From contig JABMDG010000039.1 of NCBI GenBank assembly GCA_015904045.1, forward strand, positions 1-12,336: a stretch of 12,336 nt of DNA, written 5' to 3'. Both the position numbers and the translations under genes were made by a program. Source of the stretch: Nitrospira sp. Its GTDB lineage: Bacteria > Nitrospirota > Nitrospiria > Nitrospirales > Nitrospiraceae. The notes below the pieces were generated by a model, which made no database searches, was not told the DNA's origin, and saw only the letters and a list, made by a program, of their open reading frames with translations. Positions 7,149-12,336 of this stretch are shown here, one piece after another. Position 1 is the first letter of the stretch; each line of letters opens with the position of its first letter.

Positions 7149-7346
7149 ATGAGTACAAAAGAAGCCGTTCTCGGCCTTGTGCGGAAACTGCCGGATGACT
7201 GCTCGCTTGACGACATTCAGTGCCATCTCGATGTGCTGCAAACGGTTGAACGTGGGAGAGCAGAAGTCGCACAAGGCGGAACCATGAGCCACGAGCAAGT
7301 TAAGCGAGAGCTGCAGGCCAAGTGGCTGAAGAACGGCGTGAAGTAA
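7149..7346 (+). CDS. Antitoxin-like small protein of a type II toxin-antitoxin pair
   Basis: The 65-residue soluble protein begins MSTKEAVLGLVRKLPDDCS, followed by SLDDIQCHLDVLQTVERGRAEVAQGG and a charged helical tail. This is the pattern of the short antitoxins found directly upstream of RelE/ParE toxins, in which LP-D-S/T-LEDIQ-HL is followed by a VE-G-AD/E-GR-S-EEV motif. The ATG at 7149 is chosen over earlier open codons because GGGGGA lies six bases upstream. Its 3' end overlaps the toxin remnant by 25 bases, as in working modules. Because the toxin has lost its C-terminal half, this antitoxin is probably an orphan. Antitoxins of this type usually bind the toxin and sometimes their own promoter; no distinct DNA-binding fold is evident in so short a protein. 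Confidence 0.7.
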   Translation: MSTKEAVLGLVRKLPDDCSLDDIQCHLDVLQTVERGRAEVAQGGTMSHEQVKRELQAKWLKNGVK

Positions 7347-7460
7347 TCTGGACGACGAGCGCGCGACACGAACTCGACGACATCGTCGCGTACATCGCGC
7401 GGGACGCTCCCCTCGCTGCTCTGGCTTTCCTCGAAGAAGTTCTCGCTACCGCCGATACGC
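7322..7460 (+). pseudogene. RelE/ParE-family toxin, truncated after about 46 residues
   Basis: From a GTG at 7322 the frame encodes EVIWTTSARHELDDIVAYIA and continues through RDAPLAALAFLEEVLATADT. This is the N-terminal half of a RelE/ParE toxin: the first strand and the two helices with the typical W-ARHELDDIVAYIA pattern. Family members are about 95-100 residues long and end with strands carrying conserved Arg/Tyr residues; those are absent. After about 7460 the frame stays open to 7678, but it then reads the opposite strand of the neighbouring minus-strand gene, and its product there (RKHCLVGMPRARSW onwards) has no toxin features. The likeliest history is a deletion or rearrangement joining this toxin to the converging module. 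A toxic activity from the remnant is unlikely. Confidence 0.7.
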
Positions 7461-7478
7461 GTGAAGAAGAAAACGGTG

Positions 7479-7754
7479 TCAGGAAGCATTGTCTAGTTGG
7501 GATGCCGCGTGCTCGATCGTGGCAAGTATCTTGTCGCGTGTTGGGGCATCGAATTCGTGGCCATAGAAACGCAGGAATACGCCTTTGCGAATCTCCGCCT
7601 CCGTGGCCAGCGGATTCTGCTCCCGCAAGGACGCTTCCACCAGTTTGCGGGCTGTGTCGCGCATGGCGCACCCCATGATCAGCCGCTCTTCTCCCGTGCG
7701 CTGCATCAGCATTGCCCGGTACCGTTCCTCCACCTCAGGCGGGGTGTCATTCAT
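7479..7754 (-). CDS. Small partner protein of a nucleotidyltransferase module, function unknown
   Basis: The 91-residue product starts MNDTPPEVEERYRAMLMQR and contains ERLIMGCAMRDTARKLVEA, AEIRKGVFLRFYGHEFD and a helical end. From memory it belongs to a small conserved family usually encoded directly after an AbiEii-like nucleotidyltransferase gene, but I cannot name the family. The ATG at 7754-7752 overlaps the stop of the nucleotidyltransferase frame as ATGA, so the two were a translationally coupled pair. A longer frame to 7802 exists but would be read out of frame through the upstream gene. The stop codon lies inside TTCCTGACACC, which resembles a dispersed repeat motif, so the original C-terminus may have been altered. 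With its partner broken, this gene may be expressed poorly or be a relic. Confidence 0.68.
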   Translation of the reverse strand: MNDTPPEVEERYRAMLMQRTGEERLIMGCAMRDTARKLVEASLREQNPLATEAEIRKGVFLRFYGHEFDAPTRDKILATIEHAASQLDNAS

Positions 7755-8188
7755 GTTTGAACCTCGTGATACAGAGCGGCCAGTCCCAGGTGATCTGCCC
7801 ATCGCTTCAGATACGCCTGGTCGAGATTCTTCACAGACCTGAGCACGTTCCGCACGTCGTCGAGTTGCATGGGACTATGGCTGTCCTTTGCCCATTCCAG
7901 TTTTGATAGGATGAGGTCCTCAGGCGCGACGACGGCAATCGGCTCCCCATCGATATTTCAGTTATGGCCTGCTCAACTATGTCCCGATCGATGTAATACT
8001 CCGCCTGAAAGAGACTGACGACACGCGCCATGTCCGCTTCCCTCAACTCGACGACAAGGTCGATATCGCGCGTCATTCTCGGAGGGGCATAAAAGTTCAT
8101 CGCCATGGATCCGGTCACCATAATAGGCGATGCCAGCAGTCTGCAGCCGCGCGGCGACCGATTTCAATATATCGAGTTCATCGCTCAC
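7751..8188 (-). pseudogene. AbiEii-like nucleotidyltransferase, broken by frameshift and internal deletion
   Basis: Three pieces in two frames make up one recognisable gene. From a GTG at 8188 the frame reads MSDELDILKSVAARLQTAG and then IAY. One extra base in GCCTATTATGGTG (about 8120) shifts the frame, and the next frame continues MVTGSMAMNFYAPPRMTRD and IDLVVELREADMARVVSLF up to VEQAI (about 7976). This contains the GS motif and DID-type acidic pair of nucleotidyltransferases. The first frame then resumes with IDGEPIAVVAPEDLILSKLE, WAKDSHSPMQLDDVRNVLRS and a normal C-terminus ending at TGA 7753-7751. Roughly 35-40 residues expected between VEQAI and IDGEP are missing, including the usual K-D strand. 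The final frame overlaps the partner gene by ATGA. No functional enzyme is expected. The frameshift should be checked against reads, but the deletion makes decay likely anyway. Confidence 0.8.
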
Positions 8189-8228
8189 GACAACGGCAAA
8201 GCTTATGCCTTTCGCCGTGAGAAGTCAC

Positions 8229-8250
8229 GCCCTCGCACAGGATTGAGGGC
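8229..8250. repeat. Small hairpin upstream of the broken nucleotidyltransferase
   Basis: GCCCTC (8229-8234) and GAGGGC (8245-8250) form a perfect six-base inverted repeat with a ten-base loop. It lies in the divergent region 8189-8404, which holds no gene. There is no T-run after it, so a terminator role is not supported. Confidence 0.4.
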
Positions 8251-8269
8251 AGGAGCATGGAAACTAACT

Positions 8270-8378
8270 AAGGGTTAGATTGAGGTGGCCGTTATTTCCG
8301 GGCCACCTCAAATGTTACTGCTGATGACTTACACGACTGTCCGGCCAGGCCCCCGTCCTTGACTCCCATCTAACCCTT
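8270..8378. repeat. Nested inverted repeats, 109 bp, with 11-bp perfect termini
   Basis: AAGGGTTAGAT (8270-8280) and ATCTAACCCTT (8368-8378) are perfect 11-base inverted termini. Inside, TTGAGGTGGCC (8280-8290) and GGCCACCTCAA (8301-8311) form a second perfect 11-base inverted repeat with a ten-base loop. The element lies between two diverging genes, where a transcription terminator has little purpose. A small non-autonomous mobile element or an operator for the downstream lipoprotein gene are possible. I see no clear target-site duplication at its ends. Confidence 0.6.
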
Positions 8379-8404
8379 GTGGTTCAGTCACCCGCGACCA
8401 CGTC

Positions 8405-9442
8405 ATGCTGACCAAAGCCGCCTGCTCCCTCGCTCGATTCGCTATCCTGCCGTTTGTGCTGTTCACCCTCGGCTGCCAGAAAGAGAGCGAGTCGATCGTC
8501 TCGATCGCGCTGCATCCGAAGAATCCCGACATTCTCTATGTTGCTACGAACGACGCGGTCTACAAGTCACGCGATGGGGGAGGGACCTGGGAGAAGTTTC
8601 CGAGTTTCAGTGCACGGCGGGTGACGACGTTGGCAATTGATCCGCTCTTGCCGGCGACGATCTATGCCGGCACGATGGGCGATGCGGTCTACAAGAGCCC
8701 CGACGGGGGACAGCATTGGCTGCCGCACAATGTCGGATTGAAAGAGCACGTGTCGTTCATCAACCAGTTTGTGTTTCATCCGGCGGCCAGCGAACAGATC
8801 TATGCCGCGACGACCGTGGGCGCCTTCTATACGAAAGATGCGGGCCGTGAATGGGCAGAACGGATGAACGGCATGAAGGAAGTCCACATCGTGACGTCGA
8901 TCGCGATCAATCCCACAGAGCCGGCGGTGCTCTATGGCGGGACGACGGGCGGAGTCTATCGGTCGGACGATGCGGCGATGACTTGGAAGAAAATCAACAA
9001 CGGTTTAATCCCGGAGACCGAACTGATGGCCGCCATGGCGTTGGGGGTCAATGTCATTGAGATCGACAGAACCAATCCTGATCTTGTGTATGCAGGTACG
9101 ACGAAAGGTTTGTTTCGTACGGGGGACAAAGGCGAGCATTGGGAACGGATCGGCCAGGGACTGGCCGATCCGTTCATCAGCAGCGTGGTGCTCCATCCAA
9201 CGGACTCGTTGCGCCTCTATCTCGGCGGTCCTGCCGGCGTGTGGAAAAGTTCGGACGGTGGCAAGACCTGGCAGGCGATGAACCAAGGGCTGGCCACGCT
9301 CAACATCAGAGCCTTGGCCATGGCGCCAACGAACTCTCAGACGCTCTACGCCGGTACAAACGGCAGCGGCCTCTATCGCTCGACCGACGGCGGCGCCACG
9401 TGGGCGCCGGTTCCGCTCAAAGCGGCGGTGAATCATAAGTGA
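8405..9442 (+). CDS. BNR/Asp-box seven-bladed beta-propeller lipoprotein
   Basis: The 345-residue product begins with a lipoprotein signal: K4 and R11, a hydrophobic core, and lipobox TLGC with the acceptor Cys at 24. The mature part contains seven evenly spaced Asp-box motifs at 55-62, 98-105, 143-150, 187-194, 239-246, 282-289 and 326-333; examples are SSDGGKTW and STDGGATW. Each is preceded by an xxYAGT-x-x-G-V/L-Y-R/K strand. Two boxes (143-150 and 187-194) have lost one or both Gly residues. This predicts a complete seven-bladed propeller of the BNR/YCF48/sortilin-like type. These act as binding scaffolds or assembly factors; no sialidase catalytic residues are evident. The protein should sit in the membrane facing the periplasm. 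The ATG at 8405 has no clear Shine-Dalgarno sequence; a weak TTGACT (8359-8364) precedes it within the inverted-repeat region. Confidence 0.9.
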   Translation: MLTKAACSLARFAILPFVLFTLGCQKESESIVSIALHPKNPDILYVATNDAVYKSRDGGGTWEKFPSFSARRVTTLAIDPLLPATIYAGTMGDAVYKSPDGGQHWLPHNVGLKEHVSFINQFVFHPAASEQIYAATTVGAFYTKDAGREWAERMNGMKEVHIVTSIAINPTEPAVLYGGTTGGVYRSDDAAMTWKKINNGLIPETELMAAMALGVNVIEIDRTNPDLVYAGTTKGLFRTGDKGEHWERIGQGLADPFISSVVLHPTDSLRLYLGGPAGVWKSSDGGKTWQAMNQGLATLNIRALAMAPTNSQTLYAGTNGSGLYRSTDGGATWAPVPLKAAVNHK

Positions 9443-9460
9443 ACCCCCTCACACGTCAGT

Positions 9461-9539
9461 CGTCAACCGTCATTGGTGGGGAACGATCAAAGACAGGTCA
9501 GGCCCCCTGTCTTGTCCGGTTGGCGCATGACGATTGACG
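9461..9539. repeat. Inverted-repeat element between convergent genes, with inner hairpin
   Basis: CGTCAACCGTCAT (9461-9473) and ATGACGATTGACG (9527-9539) are inverted copies, 12 of 13 bases. Between them AAGACAGG (9490-9497) and CCTGTCTT (9506-9513) form a perfect eight-base stem with loop TCAGGCCC. The element occupies almost all of the 105 bp between two convergent genes. The inner hairpin could act as a bidirectional terminator, although no long T-run follows it. The arrangement also resembles REP/BIME palindromic repeats. Confidence 0.5.
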
Positions 9540-9547
9540 AGGAGTTC

Positions 9548-10033
9548 CTAATACCCCGTCTTGGGCCCGGCGCCCCCATGCTGGTACCTGCCGCTGTATG
9601 ACAGCATCTGATCGGTCAAGGCTTTCCACTCGTCCTCAGTCATGAGATTCTTCATCCTGAACCGCAAGGTGAGGATCTTCGCCGAGGTCGCCATCCGTTG
9701 TTGGCCCGCCTCGTTCAGAATCTTGGTGAAGTCAGCGGGCGTCGCCGTATAGCTGCCGTTCAAGGTATACAGTTGCCGGTGATAACCCCGTTCTTGCTCT
9801 CGGCCCGCCTTCAATTGATCGACGATCTCGCCCACGATCTCATTGACTTGTTTCGCCTTGTCGGGATCCTTGACCGTCCGGTCGATCAAGGCCTCCATGT
9901 CTTGCCGGCCCTTTTGCCAATAGGCGTCTCCAGCGGCTCCGCCCATCATCCCATGGTGGGAATGATAGGACGAGCAGCCGGCCAACAGGGCCGCTGCGAC
10001 CACACCGAGTACTCCACTGAACATCCACTTCAT
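9548..10033 (-). CDS. Small helical lipoprotein, possibly Spy/CpxP-like
   Basis: The 161-residue product has a clear lipoprotein signal: MKWMF, a hydrophobic stretch and lipobox LAGC with acceptor Cys at 20. A short His/Gly/Met-rich segment follows (SSYHSHHGMMGG, 21-32), then an all-helical, highly charged body. DEWKALTDQM near 134-143 and the repeated long helices are reminiscent of periplasmic Spy/CpxP/CnrX-type proteins with their LTxxQ-like motifs, and the His/Met cluster would suit a metal-contacting role. Both points are inference; I do not recognise a named family. The ATG at 10033 is chosen because GGGAGG lies five bases upstream. The frame is open to 10114, but that extension would precede the lipoprotein signal and overlap the diverging gene. 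It converges on the propeller lipoprotein gene. Confidence 0.82.
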   Translation of the reverse strand: MKWMFSGVLGVVAAALLAGCSSYHSHHGMMGGAAGDAYWQKGRQDMEALIDRTVKDPDKAKQVNEIVGEIVDQLKAGREQERGYHRQLYTLNGSYTATPADFTKILNEAGQQRMATSAKILTLRFRMKNLMTEDEWKALTDQMLSYSGRYQHGGAGPKTGY

Positions 10034-10077
10034 ATCGACCTCCCTTGAAGAGTTGTGATGGTTCCAGTCCCTACCGT

Positions 10078-10440
10078 ATGATTCCCAAGATGGCCATATC
10101 GAATGCCGACCCAACCCAGCCCGATCCGATCCATGCGCTCAAAGACGAGTTTCGCAGCCACCTCAATACTTTTTATTCCCGCCTCAAACTCGCGCCTCCG
10201 TACGAAAGCGTGGAAAAAGCGCTTCGAGCCTTGACGACCGCGGTGCATGCGCTGCCCAAAGAAGAACAGCTCAGAATCATAGCCGATTCCGCCGCGCGAT
10301 GGGAGCAGTTTGCGCACGCCTTTCATACGTCCGGTCTGGCCAAGAAGCACCGGGGGATCATTGCCGGCTTGGCGCGTCATCGGTCGGCGCTGGATCTACC
10401 CGCCGAATACGATCATTTTCTCAACCTGTTCACGACGTAA
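10078..10440 (+). CDS. Small helical protein of unknown function
   Basis: I do not recognise this 120-residue soluble protein. It has no signal or membrane segment. Three or four amphipathic, charged helices are visible, such as LKDEFRSHLNTFYSRLK (21-37), VEKALRALTTAVHALPKEEQ (45-64) and ARWEQFAHAFHTSGLAKKH (73-91). The start may be the ATG at 10078 or the ATG at 10090; neither has a clear Shine-Dalgarno sequence. It diverges from the small lipoprotein gene with only 44 bp between starts, so the two may share a control region. Its 3' end overlaps the convergent membrane-protein gene by 11 bases. Coding reality is supported by its protein-like composition and lack of a competing frame. Confidence 0.62.
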   Translation: MIPKMAISNADPTQPDPIHALKDEFRSHLNTFYSRLKLAPPYESVEKALRALTTAVHALPKEEQLRIIADSAARWEQFAHAFHTSGLAKKHRGIIAGLARHRSALDLPAEYDHFLNLFTT

Positions 10441-11068
10441 TGCTGTCTGAGGTGGGGTGTGTCGGTCCTTCGAGCGCGTCACGCAGCTCCTCATAGACTT
10501 GCATGAGGCGGTTGTGTTCCAACCGGTAGGACATCGTCACAGTCACCAATCCAGCCGCCAGGACGAGCAGGGCGCCTGCGACGAGGCCCGCGCCCATAAG
10601 AACTCCTTCCAGTGAGGCAAACCCTCCGTCCCATGCATAGGTGACCACAAACACCAGCGATCCGATCAAGACCACGCCGAACCAGAGCAGCGTCATCAGC
10701 GCCGACGACCAGGGAATGCGCTTGACGCAGAGCGCGTCCATCGCCTGGTTTCCGGCAGAGAGGTAAATGAGACCCTTGACCGGCCAGGCCGAGCGAAATC
10801 CAATTGAAAACAATCGATATCTGGGGCGGATGGCGATTTGGGAGAGGTCGGGATAGAACCGCGCGATTCCATGCGGCAGCATGAGCACGCCGTCGGCGGA
10901 AAACCGGTTGCGGACCGTCTCGATCGTGCTTGCAGTCCACCGCTCCCGGCTTCTGGCGACGCTGCATCCATAGCGGATCGCATCGGGTGTGAACCGGACG
11001 AAGTAGAGCCAGTCGCCCAGAATCAGGCCGATGAACAACACGCTGGCAAACAGCCCGGCTAACACCAT
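10430..11068 (-). CDS. Hypothetical membrane protein with three predicted helices
   Basis: The 212-residue product has hydrophobic segments at about 3-24, 122-144 and 152-178. Between the first and second lies a basic, beta-rich region of about 95 residues (FSADGVLMLPHGIARFYPDL and following) that resembles a PH-like or bactofilin-sized soluble domain. The C-terminal 34 residues are charged and helical (EHNRLMQVYEELRDALE), probably cytoplasmic. I do not recognise the family. The ATG at 11068 has only a weak AGG nine bases upstream. The gene's end overlaps the convergent small helical protein gene by 11 bases, and its start faces the promoter region of the methyltransferase gene, so it is probably transcribed alone. 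Confidence 0.72.
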   Translation of the reverse strand: MVLAGLFASVLFIGLILGDWLYFVRFTPDAIRYGCSVARSRERWTASTIETVRNRFSADGVLMLPHGIARFYPDLSQIAIRPRYRLFSIGFRSAWPVKGLIYLSAGNQAMDALCVKRIPWSSALMTLLWFGVVLIGSLVFVVTYAWDGGFASLEGVLMGAGLVAGALLVLAAGLVTVTMSYRLEHNRLMQVYEELRDALEGPTHPTSDSITS

Positions 11069-11173
11069 GTCGGGTACCTATCCCACAGGGGCCCGACACG
11101 AATCAAGACGTCATCTGAAGGGCTGTCGGAGTTCAGGAGCCACAAGGCCAGTGAAAAGATGCGAAGAAGTTTA

Positions 11174-11202
11174 TTGACTCAGTGGAGGGACTTGGCTACA
11201 GT
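11174..11202 (+). promoter_or_regulatory. Sigma70-like promoter of the methyltransferase gene
   Basis: TTGACT (11174-11179, five of six consensus bases), a 17-base spacer and TACAGT (11197-11202, four of six) form a good sigma70-like promoter. The start site would be near 11209, giving a leader of about 130 bases before the ATG at 11339. I see no riboswitch-like fold in that leader by eye. Confidence 0.6.
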
Positions 11203-11338
11203 AGCCTCCGTTTGCGGTTCACGCAGGCCTGTGGATCGCGCAGAATTTTTGCTTAGTAGCATTCACCTTGTGTCGATTTGGCCGCCGTCGTTCCTGTGCC
11301 GCTAGAGGGTACAGGTCGTCAGAGGTGTGGAGGAAATT

Positions 11339-12076
11339 ATGGACCGCGACAAGATCGAACGGGTGTATACGACCTACGCGGGCTTCTACGATCAGGTGTT
11401 TGGAAAAGTGTTTCAGGAGGGGCGCGAATCGGCCATTCGCAATCTGAATGTACAACCGGGCGAACATGTCCTTGAAGTCGGGGTGGGAACCGGTATCGCC
11501 CTTCCCATGTATCCCAACCATTGCCGCATTGTGGGAATTGATCTTTCGGAGGGCATGCTGGCAAAGGCAAAGGAACGGGCTGAAACCCTCCAGCTCTCGC
11601 ATGTCCAGCTCCACCTCATGGATGCCGGGGCTATGGAGTTCGACGATGACAGCTTTGATACGGTCGTCGCGGCCTATGTGGTGACGGCGGTGCCGGACTA
11701 TCGGAAGGTCGTCAACGAAATGATCCGTGTCTGCCGGCCCGGCGGTCGCATCATCATGTTGAACCACTTCAGCAATGGGAACAAGGTGATCAACGCGGTG
11801 GAACGGGTCCTCTCGCCGCTGACCAAGCATTTGGGCTGGAGAACTGATCTCTCATTGAATACGGTCTTGGAAGGGACCTCGTTGCACGTCGCCAGAAAAC
11901 AAAAGGTCAACCCGCTTCGGTTGTGGGCACTGGTGGAATGTGAGAACAGAAAGAACGGCCACAGCCTTGTGAGTCGAGCCGGTGCGGAACACACTGTTGC
12001 CGGATACGCAAACGGCAATGGGGCGTCGAGTTATTCCAACGGGAACGGCCGCTACTCCCACGAACCCGCCCACTGA
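11339..12076 (+). CDS. PmtA-like class I SAM-dependent methyltransferase (putative phosphatidylethanolamine N-methyltransferase)
   Basis: The 245-residue protein has a Rossmann-type SAM-binding fold: motif I HVLEVGVGTG (43-52), acidic strand-2 end VGIDLSEGML (65-74), DTVVAAYVVTAV (107-118) and RPGGRIIMLNH (133-143). The opening VYTTYAGFYDQVFG and the LEVGVGTG-LP-YP pattern match the Rhodobacter-type PmtA group, which methylates phosphatidylethanolamine toward phosphatidylcholine at the membrane. Related ubiquinone/menaquinone methyltransferases cannot be excluded. The last 25 residues are a Gly/Asn/Ser-rich tail (YANGNG and YSNGNG repeats) not needed for the fold. The ATG at 11339 is preceded by GGAGGAA; an in-frame GTG at 11327 overlaps that site and is not the start. 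It lies downstream of its own promoter and converges on a minus-strand gene. Confidence 0.88.
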   Translation: MDRDKIERVYTTYAGFYDQVFGKVFQEGRESAIRNLNVQPGEHVLEVGVGTGIALPMYPNHCRIVGIDLSEGMLAKAKERAETLQLSHVQLHLMDAGAMEFDDDSFDTVVAAYVVTAVPDYRKVVNEMIRVCRPGGRIIMLNHFSNGNKVINAVERVLSPLTKHLGWRTDLSLNTVLEGTSLHVARKQKVNPLRLWALVECENRKNGHSLVSRAGAEHTVAGYANGNGASSYSNGNGRYSHEPAH

Positions 12077-12079
12077 TTT

Positions 12080-12103
12080 ACTCGTACCTTCCGTCGTACA
12101 AGT
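12080..12103 (-). terminator. Possible weak hairpin between convergent genes
   Basis: ACTCGTAC (12080-12087) and GTACAAGT (12096-12103) pair at seven of eight positions around an eight-base loop; the mismatch becomes a G-U pair in the minus-strand transcript. It lies 10 bases past the stop of the minus-strand gene at 12114. No U-tract follows, so termination is doubtful. Confidence 0.25.
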
Positions 12104-12113
12104 CCTTGTCTCG

Positions 12114-12336
12114 TCATCTGCCTCCGAGGGCCGTCCGGCCCTCCTGCGTGAGCCAACTCTCCCAGTCACGGCCAGGGATGATGGTCGTTCCGACCAGGCA
12201 GTTCCCTGGAAAATACTGTGTGATGTGGTCGGCGAGCACTTCCAGGATGCGGCAGATTTGCCGATCTTTTGTGCCGAGGACTCGCAAGACCAGCCCAAAT
12301 CCTTGACTCTCCGCCAGGCCGTACGCCATCACGTGT
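12114..12336 (-). CDS. 3' end of an unrecognised gene, cut by window edge
   Basis: The minus strand is open from the right edge to a TGA at 12116-12114. It encodes at least 73 residues, beginning HVMAYGLAESQGFGLVLRV and ending WESWLTQEGRTALGGR. The fragment looks like a compact alpha/beta domain (LGTKDRQICRILEVLADHIT, then YFPGNCLVGTTIIPGRDWE). The composition is protein-like and no competing plus-strand frame is credible. The ATG near the edge may be internal, since the frame continues upstream out of view. I cannot name a family. It converges on the methyltransferase gene with 37 bp between stops. Confidence 0.55.
   Translation of the reverse strand, partial: HVMAYGLAESQGFGLVLRVLGTKDRQICRILEVLADHITQYFPGNCLVGTTIIPGRDWESWLTQEGRTALGGR

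Noticed and set aside
7461..7678. Toxin frame continuing to 7678 as a full-length 118-residue protein
   Set aside because: After residue 46 the sequence is the reverse complement of the neighbouring gene and lacks RelE/ParE C-terminal features.
11219..11830. Long minus-strand open frame of about 200 codons opposite the methyltransferase gene
   Set aside because: It lies antisense to a gene with clear SAM-binding motifs and a good start; its composition (His/Asp/Arg-rich) is typical of a shadow frame in GC-rich DNA.
1..12336. CRISPR array, tRNA, rRNA, intact insertion sequence or phage genes
   Set aside because: No regularly spaced repeats, no cloverleaf-like segments, and no transposase, integrase or phage structural motifs were seen on either strand.

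Overview
The window is a stretch of bacterial chromosome, moderately GC-rich and densely coded on both strands. Gene content and style suggest Nitrospira or a close relative (phylum Nitrospirota). This rests on general resemblance (LON-domain/DrrAB/SirB1 cluster, AttH-like lipocalin, Sel1/HEAT proteins, PmtA-like methyltransferase), not on a database match. There is no tRNA, rRNA, CRISPR array, intact insertion sequence or phage gene.

Layout. (1) 1-3134, minus strand: a tight operon read as LON-domain protein, ABC ATPase, ABC-2 permease, SirB1-family protein. Its last gene runs off the left edge. It has a TTGACA/TATCGT promoter so close to the first ATG that the transcript may be leaderless. 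(2) 3135-3496: a gene-free leader holding four consecutive hairpins, ahead of a secreted AttH/CrtC-like lipocalin protein (3497-4669, plus). (3) 4681-6901, minus: a secreted Sel1-HEAT protein and a TauE/SafE-type permease. (4) 7149-8188: a small graveyard of two converging toxin-antitoxin-like modules, an apparently intact antitoxin with a truncated RelE/ParE toxin, and an intact small partner protein with a nucleotidyltransferase gene broken by a frameshift and an internal deletion. (5) 8189-8404: nested inverted repeats. (6) 8405-11068: a seven-Asp-box beta-propeller lipoprotein, a small helical lipoprotein, a small helical soluble protein and a three-helix membrane protein. (7) 11069-12076: a good sigma70-like promoter and a PmtA-like SAM methyltransferase. 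(8) 12114-12336: the 3' end of an unrecognised minus-strand gene.

Much of the window concerns the cell envelope: an exporter, secreted repeat proteins, two lipoproteins, a lipocalin-like protein and a putative phospholipid methyltransferase. I see no complete new defence or biosynthetic system. The parts most worth a second look are the hairpin cluster at 3315-3418, the decayed toxin-antitoxin region at 7149-8188, the inverted repeats at 8270-8378 and 9461-9539, and the LON/ABC/SirB1 operon.
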